Below, in pieces: positions 14,085 to 18,609 of a stretch of DNA of 18,609 nt (positions within the stretch are counted from its first letter, which is position 1; each line of letters opens with the position of its first letter). The notes under the pieces were generated by a model. That model saw only the letters and a list, made by a program, of their open reading frames with translations, had not been told where the DNA came from and did no database searches. The DNA comes from TMED14 sp964475135. Lineage in GTDB: Bacteria; Bacteroidota; Bacteroidia; Flavobacteriales; Schleiferiaceae. The stretch spans positions 1-18,609 of the forward strand of contig CAYYWL010000031.1 of NCBI GenBank assembly GCA_964475135.1, written 5' to 3'. Made by a program: the position numbers and the translations under genes.

Positions 14085-14447
14085 ATGAAAATTTACGCAA
14101 CCTCAATTTTGGCCGCAGGCCTCATTGTCGCAAGCTGCGACGATGCCGTTTTTTGCACTGAAGAATTCCGTAGTTTCGGATTCACGTGGACCGACCCCAC
14201 AATGCCTGATAGTGTATCGGTCACCAACATACGCACCGGAACCCCCATACAGATCCTTAGCGAGCCATTTGACCAATATGTACCCATTGTCGACGACGGA
14301 GCAATGAATCAGTTGCGTGCCAGCGGCGACAGTCTTGAAGTTCTAGTCTTCAATAGCCAAGATTCAATTATCGCAACTGCTTGGTATGTAGTCGGTAAAG
14401 ATGATTGTCACATTATTTTTCATTCAGGACCCGAATTCCTTCCTTAG
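14085..14447 (+). CDS. Small lipoprotein of unknown function
   Basis: The ATG at 14085 gives a 120-residue protein with a lipoprotein signal: Lys2, ATSILAAGLI and lipobox VASC (Cys18). A start five codons upstream at 14070 is possible but would weaken the signal peptide. The mature part is acidic and strand-rich, with two more cysteines (Cys24 and one in KDDCHIIFHSGPEF near the end) that could form a disulfide. The pattern of a DDCH element followed by SGP near the C-terminus recalls small periplasmic proteins of Bacteroidota, but I recognise no named family. It lies 42 bases after msrB in the same direction, so cotranscription is possible. An envelope location is supported; its function is not known. 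Confidence 0.68.
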   Translation: MKIYATSILAAGLIVASCDDAVFCTEEFRSFGFTWTDPTMPDSVSVTNIRTGTPIQILSEPFDQYVPIVDDGAMNQLRASGDSLEVLVFNSQDSIIATAWYVVGKDDCHIIFHSGPEFLP

Positions 14448-14450
14448 TTC

Positions 14451-14481
14451 TTTGGCGGATTGCGAATCCTTTTTATATTTG
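14451..14481 (+). promoter_or_regulatory. Promoter of tRNA-Val
   Basis: TTTG at 14451-14454, a 19-base spacer and TATATTTG at 14474-14481 match the Bacteroidota promoter consensus. The tRNA starts 12 bases after the box. Confidence 0.74.
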
Positions 14482-14492
14482 CAACCCCTTTA

Positions 14493-14567
14493 GGGCGCAT
14501 AGCTCAGCTGGTTCAGAGCATCTGCCTTACAAGCAGAGGGTCCGCGGTTCGAATCCGTGTGCGCCCA
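14493..14567 (+). tRNA. tRNA-Val (anticodon TAC)
   Basis: The 75 bases fold with acceptor GGGCGCA/TGCGCCC, discriminator A, anticodon stem TCTGC/GCAGA around loop CTTACAA (anticodon TAC), and T loop TTCGAAT. CCA is not encoded. It is followed six bases later by a terminator. Confidence 0.96.
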
Positions 14568-14572
14568 CCCCG

Positions 14573-14600
14573 AAACCCCTCACCAATGTGAGGGGTTTTT
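14573..14600 (+). terminator. Intrinsic terminator after tRNA-Val
   Basis: The stem CCCCTCAC (14576-14583) pairs with GTGAGGGG (14588-14595) around a four-base loop, flanked by AAA before and TTTTT after: a classic Rho-independent terminator. Confidence 0.88.
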
Positions 14601-14672
14601 ATTTAAAGACTTTATCGAACCCCTAAAGGGACACGGCCATTTCTTTTAACTCTTGGCACAGTCCAAAATAAA

Positions 14673-14694
14673 AAAGGGCCCAAAAGGGCCCTTT
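14673..14694 (-). terminator. Intrinsic terminator of the 72-residue-protein gene
   Basis: The inverted repeat AAAGGGCCC / GGGCCCTTT (9 bp) surrounds an AAAA loop. On the minus strand it is followed by an extended T-rich run, so it mainly ends transcripts coming from 14723-14941. On the plus strand it is weaker but may act as a second stop after tRNA-Val. Confidence 0.82.
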
Positions 14695-14722
14695 GCATTT
14701 GGTTTGGCGGGGTGGCGCCTAA

Positions 14723-14941
14723 TTACTTAGAAACCGTGTAACCCTGTGATTCGAGCCACTGGATGCGGGCGTCGATTTCAGCTTGAGCGCGCTTTGAAAT
14801 TTCTTTTTCACAAGAAATGATCAAACCTTCAAGTTCTTCCAATTCAAATTTGCCCAAGAATTGATTGCGGAAAACCGTCTTCAAAGTCTTGTTGCCATTC
14901 TGGTTTTCACGGAAGTGCTGAACGAGTTGTGATGGAGTCAT
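14723..14941 (-). CDS. Small hypothetical protein with its own promoter and terminator
   Basis: This 72-residue protein is soluble and largely helical, with no cysteine-pair motif and no signal peptide. The first half is basic and polar (MTPSQLVQHFRENQNGNKTLKTVFRNQF) in two adjacent pieces; the second has an acidic helix, FELEELEGLIISCEKEISKRAQ, and ends RIQWLESQGYTVSK. I recognise no family. Coding is supported by a good promoter (TATATTTG at 14982-14975), a strong terminator 29 bases after the stop, and a plausible composition. The 33-base leader is AT-rich, which in Bacteroidota often goes with good translation in place of a Shine-Dalgarno sequence. As a monocistronic small gene it may be highly expressed; function unknown. 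Confidence 0.72.
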   Translation of the reverse strand: MTPSQLVQHFRENQNGNKTLKTVFRNQFLGKFELEELEGLIISCEKEISKRAQAEIDARIQWLESQGYTVSK

Positions 14942-14974
14942 AATTAATATATTATTTGGTTAATTGAACCGGGT

Positions 14975-15006
14975 CAAATATAGCAGAAACTAGGCCAAAA
15001 AATCAA
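14975..15006 (-). promoter_or_regulatory. Promoter of the 72-residue-protein gene
   Basis: On the minus strand TTG (15006-15004), a 21-base spacer and TATATTTG (14982-14975) match the Bacteroidota consensus. The start codon is 33 bases further on. Confidence 0.68.
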
Positions 15007-15018
15007 GAATAAATTAAA

Positions 15019-16980
15019 TTAATAATTCAGAATATGATCCAACGCAGTTTTAAGGCGATCCTGGGGTAAAAAACCCTTCTCTAACTCGGCGGCAAATGGA
15101 ATCGGGAGATCTGCACTTGACACCACTGAAATTGGTGCATCGAGCGAAGTAAAGCAGCGTTGCTGAAGTTCTGCAGCAATCGAACTACCCACACTTCCTA
15201 AAAAAGTATCTTCTTGAACTACGAGGCAACGGCCAGTTTTGCGCACCGAATGTTCAAGCGTTTCCCAATCTATCGGTCGGAGCGAAACGACATCCACGAG
15301 CTCAACCGAAACCTCAGGGTGTTCATGCATCCAAGCTTGGACCCAATGCACCGCCCAACCGTAGGCAATTACTGTTAGGTCAGTTCCCGACTGTACTACG
15401 CATGCTTTATCGAGTGGGATACTATAGTATTCAGGGGCCACTTCACCTTCGAGTGATCGGTACAAGTTTTTATGCTCAAAAAAAAGCACGGGATTAGGGT
15501 CCTCAAATGCACGCAAAAGCAAGCCCTTGGCCTGAGCAGGCGTTGAAGGATATACCACCTTTAGTCCGGGAACCCGTGCAAACCACGCCTCGGTGGATTG
15601 ACTGTGGAACGGCCCAGCTACGACTCCAGCGCCTGTAGGCATACGAATCACGAGGTCTGCCTGCTGTCCCCAGCGGTAGTGAAGCTTTGCCGCTTGGTTA
15701 CATATTTGGGTCATGGCCTCAGTTACGAAATCGCTAAACTGCATTTCAACCATCGCCTTGAATCCTTCGACCGACAATCCCACGCCGGCCCCCACGATGG
15801 CAGATTCACACAAGGGCGTGTTTCGTACACGTTGTAGGCCGAAGCGATCGACAAAGCCATCCGTTGCTTTGAACACCCCGCCATATTCAGCAATATCTTG
15901 CCCCATAAGCACTAGGTTATCGTGGCGCTCCATAGCCTGTTCCAAACCTTCTTTGATTGCATCAATCAACCGCATTTTGCGGTCTGATGAGGGCGAAACC
16001 TCATGAGTTGGCCCAGCAGTCACTGGCGCATAGACATCGCTTAATTCTGTATGCTCGTCATACTCTGGCTTAGGCTCGTCGAGTGCCAAATTTAGCGACT
16101 CAAGGACGTAGGCAGCCAACTCTTCCTCGAGCGCTTTGAGTTCAGATTCGTTGGCGGAACCTGAAGCGAGTACCTCGCTTCGGTAACGCATTACTGGATC
16201 CTTAGATTGCCATGATTCGATCAAGCCTTCGGGATAGTACTTGGTTCCCGAAGCCTCTTCATGTCCGCGCATTCGAAACGTCACGCACTCGAGCAAAATG
16301 GGTCGGGGATTCTGCCGAATCGAATTCGTCAATTCTTTCGTAGTTTCAAGGACCAATCCGAGGTCGTTTCCGTCAATCGAATGGGCCTCGATTCCGTAGG
16401 CCGGACCTTTGACGGCAAACGAGTCAAATACAAACTGTTCGCGGGACGGAGTCGAAAGTCCCCACTGGTTGTTTTCTACCACAATAAGTACCGGCAAATT
16501 CCATACGGCGGCGACATTAATTGCCTCGTGAAAATCCCCTTCTGAGGCACCTCCGTCGCCGGTGTACACGAGCACGCACTTTCCTTCACCGCGAAGGGTC
16601 CGCGCGAGGGCTAAACCGTCGGCTACTCCGAGCTGTGCTCCGAGGTGCGAAATCATGCCAAAAATTTTGTGCTCGGGAGTTCCGAAGTGAAAGGAACGGT
16701 CGCGACCCTTGGTGTAGCCCGTGGCACGACCCTGAAACTGGGCGAACAGCTTGACTAAGGGTAGGTTTCGCGCCGTAAACACGCCCAAGTTGCGGTGCAT
16801 GGTGCAAATCCACTCGTCGTCGTGCATGGCGAGGGCGGTTCCGACGCTCACTGCTTCTTGGCCGTAGCTCGAAAACCACTTCGAGATTCGGCCTTGGCGA
16901 AGCGCGATGAGCATGCGATCTTCAATGGCACGGGGCAAAAAGAGTGAACGGTAGAGGTCGAGGCTAGGGTTGTGCTTCAT
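15019..16980 (-). CDS. Fused E1 alpha/beta of a branched-chain-type 2-oxo acid dehydrogenase
   Basis: The E1 component decarboxylates a 2-oxo acid with thiamine diphosphate and passes the acyl group to lipoyl-E2. In 653 residues both subunits are joined. The alpha part (about 1-320) has SSYGQEAVSVG, the phosphate-binding HRNLG region and the ThDP motif that starts GDGGASEGDFHEAIN (141-155) and ends VVENN (167-171). The beta part (about 335-653) has LMGQDIAEYGGVF, RVRNTPLCESAIVG, MQFSDFVTEAMTQI, RMPTGAG and VVQEDTFLGSVGSSI. A linker rich in Pro, Glu and Asp (about 300-332) connects them. Fused E1 forms of this kind are known in Bacteroidota, usually annotated as dehydrogenase E1 or branched-chain 2-oxo acid dehydrogenase. 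No E2 or E3 gene lies nearby. Its N-terminal third is clearly GC-richer than the rest. A near-consensus TTCCTTTG box ends four bases before the ATG. Confidence 0.92.
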   Translation of the reverse strand: MKHNPSLDLYRSLFLPRAIEDRMLIALRQGRISKWFSSYGQEAVSVGTALAMHDDEWICTMHRNLGVFTARNLPLVKLFAQFQGRATGYTKGRDRSFHFGTPEHKIFGMISHLGAQLGVADGLALARTLRGEGKCVLVYTGDGGASEGDFHEAINVAAVWNLPVLIVVENNQWGLSTPSREQFVFDSFAVKGPAYGIEAHSIDGNDLGLVLETTKELTNSIRQNPRPILLECVTFRMRGHEEASGTKYYPEGLIESWQSKDPVMRYRSEVLASGSANESELKALEEELAAYVLESLNLALDEPKPEYDEHTELSDVYAPVTAGPTHEVSPSSDRKMRLIDAIKEGLEQAMERHDNLVLMGQDIAEYGGVFKATDGFVDRFGLQRVRNTPLCESAIVGAGVGLSVEGFKAMVEMQFSDFVTEAMTQICNQAAKLHYRWGQQADLVIRMPTGAGVVAGPFHSQSTEAWFARVPGLKVVYPSTPAQAKGLLLRAFEDPNPVLFFEHKNLYRSLEGEVAPEYYSIPLDKACVVQSGTDLTVIAYGWAVHWVQAWMHEHPEVSVELVDVVSLRPIDWETLEHSVRKTGRCLVVQEDTFLGSVGSSIAAELQQRCFTSLDAPISVVSSADLPIPFAAELEKGFLPQDRLKTALDHILNY

Positions 16981-17002
16981 AGTGCAAAGGAACGGCGCGA
17001 CT

Positions 17003-17010
17003 TATCTTTG
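17003..17010 (+). promoter_or_regulatory. -7 promoter box TATCTTTG for the oxygenase/trmD unit
   Basis: Exact TAnnTTTG match that ends four bases before the ATG at 17015, again implying a leaderless transcript. On the opposite strand the 34-base gap also holds TTCCTTTG (16992-16985), four bases before the E1 fusion ATG. Confidence 0.55.
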
Positions 17011-17014
17011 ATGT

Positions 17015-17944
17015 ATGCAACTCCCCACCCTTTCACTCCAAAAATGGACACACGGCAGTCCCGAAGAGCAAATCGCATTTTCAGAGGAACTCGGCAGCGC
17101 ATTTCGCAGTCTTGGTTTTGCTGCAATTGAGGACCATGGATTTGGTTCTGCAGACCGCGAACAACTGTATGCCTCGGTGCAGAAGTTTTTCAATTTAGAC
17201 GAGTCGGCAAAGCGCGCATTCATTCTAAATGGAGCCAAAGGTCAGCGCGGTTTTACCCCGTTCGGAATCGAGCACGCTAAGGGTGAAACTTCGGCCGACC
17301 TCAAAGAATTTTTTCAGTGGGGCCCGATGAACGCCGAAGAGCGCGGGCTCAGCGTAAATGTGGAAGTGAATTCCGCGGTGGAAGGAATGGATGAAGTCGT
17401 GCGCGCCGCCTACCTCAAGCTTGAAGCCATCGGGAATGAGTTAATGAAGGCCGTGGCCCTGCACATCGGCGTCAACCGCGAGTACTTTACTGAGGCACTG
17501 GCGGGAGGCCACTCGATTTTTCGCGCCATCCACTACCCTGCCCAGCCCGAGCTTCCCGAAGACGGAATTCGCGCCGCGGCCCACGAAGACATCAACCTCA
17601 TCACGTTGCTGATGGGCGCATCGGCTGAAGGACTCGAAGTTGTTTCTGAAGGAAAATGGGTTCCGATTCACGTGACCAACGACGCCCTAGTTATAAATGT
17701 GGGCGACATGCTGCAGCGACTGACGAATGGCGTGCTTTCGAGCACTACCCACCGCGTGGTGAATCCAACCGCTGAGAAGCGCCACCTCCCCCGCTTCTCA
17801 ATGCCATTTTTTGTCCATCCCAAAGAGGATATGCCGCTCAACTGCCTAGAGCACTGCATATCTGCAGACCGCCCCAAGGCGTTCAGCGACATCACCGCGG
17901 GTGCCTACCTGCACGAGCGCCTCGTCGAAATCGGCCTCGCGTAA
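17015..17944 (+). CDS. Isopenicillin-N-synthase-like Fe(II)/2-oxoglutarate-type oxygenase
   Basis: The 309-residue protein has the N-terminal DIOX_N pattern (LGSAFRSLGFAAIEDHGF, residues 26-43) and the C-terminal double-stranded beta-helix. The iron ligands are His190 and Asp192 (HEDINLITLL) and His246 (STTHRVVN), and Arg260 with Ser262 (RFSMPFF) form the RxS co-substrate site, so the enzyme looks active and probably uses 2-oxoglutarate. This family covers very diverse oxidations, and isopenicillin N synthase itself is not implied: no beta-lactam genes are near. The substrate cannot be deduced. trmD starts only three bases after its stop, so the two are almost certainly cotranscribed. Confidence 0.9.
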   Translation: MQLPTLSLQKWTHGSPEEQIAFSEELGSAFRSLGFAAIEDHGFGSADREQLYASVQKFFNLDESAKRAFILNGAKGQRGFTPFGIEHAKGETSADLKEFFQWGPMNAEERGLSVNVEVNSAVEGMDEVVRAAYLKLEAIGNELMKAVALHIGVNREYFTEALAGGHSIFRAIHYPAQPELPEDGIRAAAHEDINLITLLMGASAEGLEVVSEGKWVPIHVTNDALVINVGDMLQRLTNGVLSSTTHRVVNPTAEKRHLPRFSMPFFVHPKEDMPLNCLEHCISADRPKAFSDITAGAYLHERLVEIGLA

Positions 17945-17947
17945 GTC

Positions 17948-18609
17948 GTGCGGATCGACATTATTTCGCTCCTTCCGGAGCTGATTCGCAGTCCGTTTGA
18001 GGCATCTATTTTAAAGCGGGCCCAGACCAAGGGCCTCGCCGAAGTACACCTGCACGACTTGCGCGAATTTGGGCTCGGAAAGCACAAGCAGGTCGACGAC
18101 TACGCATTTGGCGGCGGAGCTGGAATGGTCATGAAGCCCGAACCCCTTTTTGAATGCATCGAGGGCCTAATGGCGCAGCGGACGTACGACGCGGTAATCT
18201 ACACTTCACCTGATGGCGAAACCCTTAATCAACCGATGGCCAACCGCATGTCAGCGTACGGCAACGTGATGATCGTCTGTGGGCACTACAAGGGCATCGA
18301 CCAGCGGGTGCGCGACACCTTAATCACCCACGAAATCTCGATTGGCGACTACGTGCTGAGCGGTGGCGAACTCGCGGCAGCCGTCATTGCTGACACCCTG
18401 ATTCGCCTAATTCCGGGGGTTCTCAACGACGAAACTTCGGCCCTAACTGATTCGTTTCAGGACAACTTGCTGGCGCCACCGGTGTATACGCGTCCGGCCG
18501 AGTTTCGGGGGCTCAAGGTGCCCGAAATCCTTACTTCGGGCAACACTCCTGCGATTGAGCAGTGGCGCGCGGAGCAGGCGCTCGCACGCACCCGCGAACG
18601 CCGACCCGA
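17948..18609 (+). CDS. trmD: TrmD, tRNA (guanine-37-N1)-methyltransferase (3' end cut by window edge)
   Basis: TrmD methylates G37 next to the anticodon, using SAM bound in a trefoil-knot (SPOUT) fold, and prevents frameshifting. A GTG at 17948, three bases after the oxygenase stop, opens a frame of 220 codons that reaches the window edge without a stop. It begins VRIDIISLLPELI and has DDYAFGGGAGMVMKPEP near residues 56-72, then IVCGHYKGIDQRV and HEISIGDYVLSGGELAA, which are hallmark knot motifs, and VYTRPAEFRGLKVPEIL with TSGN in the C-terminal part. At about 220 residues it is close to complete for a family of 225-255. The usual rpsP-rimM neighbours are replaced upstream by the oxygenase. 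Confidence 0.95.
   Translation, partial: MRIDIISLLPELIRSPFEASILKRAQTKGLAEVHLHDLREFGLGKHKQVDDYAFGGGAGMVMKPEPLFECIEGLMAQRTYDAVIYTSPDGETLNQPMANRMSAYGNVMIVCGHYKGIDQRVRDTLITHEISIGDYVLSGGELAAAVIADTLIRLIPGVLNDETSALTDSFQDNLLAPPVYTRPAEFRGLKVPEILTSGNTPAIEQWRAEQALARTRERRP

Noticed and set aside
14405..14626. Plus-strand open frame of 73 codons across tRNA-Val
   Set aside because: It covers the end of the lipoprotein gene, the tRNA, its promoter and its terminator, and its protein sequence has no coding character.
14673..14694. GGGCCC palindrome as a possible attachment site or operator near the tRNA
   Set aside because: The flanking T run and its position after the small gene fit a terminator; there is no integrase gene and no repeat of the tRNA 3' end.
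17015..17944. Isopenicillin N synthase, implying beta-lactam synthesis
   Set aside because: Only the general oxygenase fold and iron ligands support it; no ACV synthetase or other beta-lactam gene is present.

Overview
The window looks like chromosomal DNA of a member of Bacteroidota, most likely a Flavobacteriales-type organism with fairly high GC for that group. The basis is the recurrent TAnnTTTG promoter boxes, the absence of Shine-Dalgarno sequences, the TonB-dependent receptor with its separate carboxypeptidase-like regulatory protein, the DUF4294 protein, the fused E1 alpha/beta 2-oxo acid dehydrogenase and the bacillithiol gene bshC. The taxonomic call is inference from gene content. 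Coding is dense: no stretch over 300 bases lacks a gene, and the longest gap (14568-14722) holds two hairpin terminators. I saw no insertion sequence, CRISPR array, prophage or rRNA.

Left part (1-4910). A minus-strand operon reads accC, a DUF4294 protein and bshC (cut by the left edge), joined by two ATGA overlaps. Diverging from it is the most unusual unit of the window: a transaldolase/fructose-6-phosphate-aldolase-like enzyme fused to a CBS pair that resembles the one in KdsD sugar-phosphate isomerases. It overlaps by one base a KdsC-like HAD phosphatase gene. Its stop codon overlaps that of a minus-strand pair, a coiled-coil protein gene followed by zapA.

Middle (4904-9480). Four plus-strand genes follow nearly without gaps: a periplasmic M23 metallopeptidase, a secreted carboxypeptidase-regulatory-like protein, a plug-conserved TonB-dependent receptor and an 80-residue protein. 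The unit ends in a hairpin with a 12-bp stem and an unusually long loop. This is probably a cell-envelope operon.

Right part (9505-18609). rocD (minus) diverges from an RlmD-type RNA uracil methyltransferase gene, which is followed by a PyrR-like phosphoribosyltransferase gene. The latter overlaps tail-to-tail with aroK. Next come tRNA-Lys(TTT) and tRNA-Leu(GAG), a lipoprotein-type MsrB, a small lipoprotein, tRNA-Val(TAC), a 72-residue protein with its own promoter and terminator, the fused E1 alpha/beta dehydrogenase (minus), an IPNS-like Fe(II) oxygenase and trmD, which runs off the right edge.

A second theme is promoter placement. For several genes the TAnnTTTG box ends only four or five bases before the start codon, which would give leaderless mRNAs.
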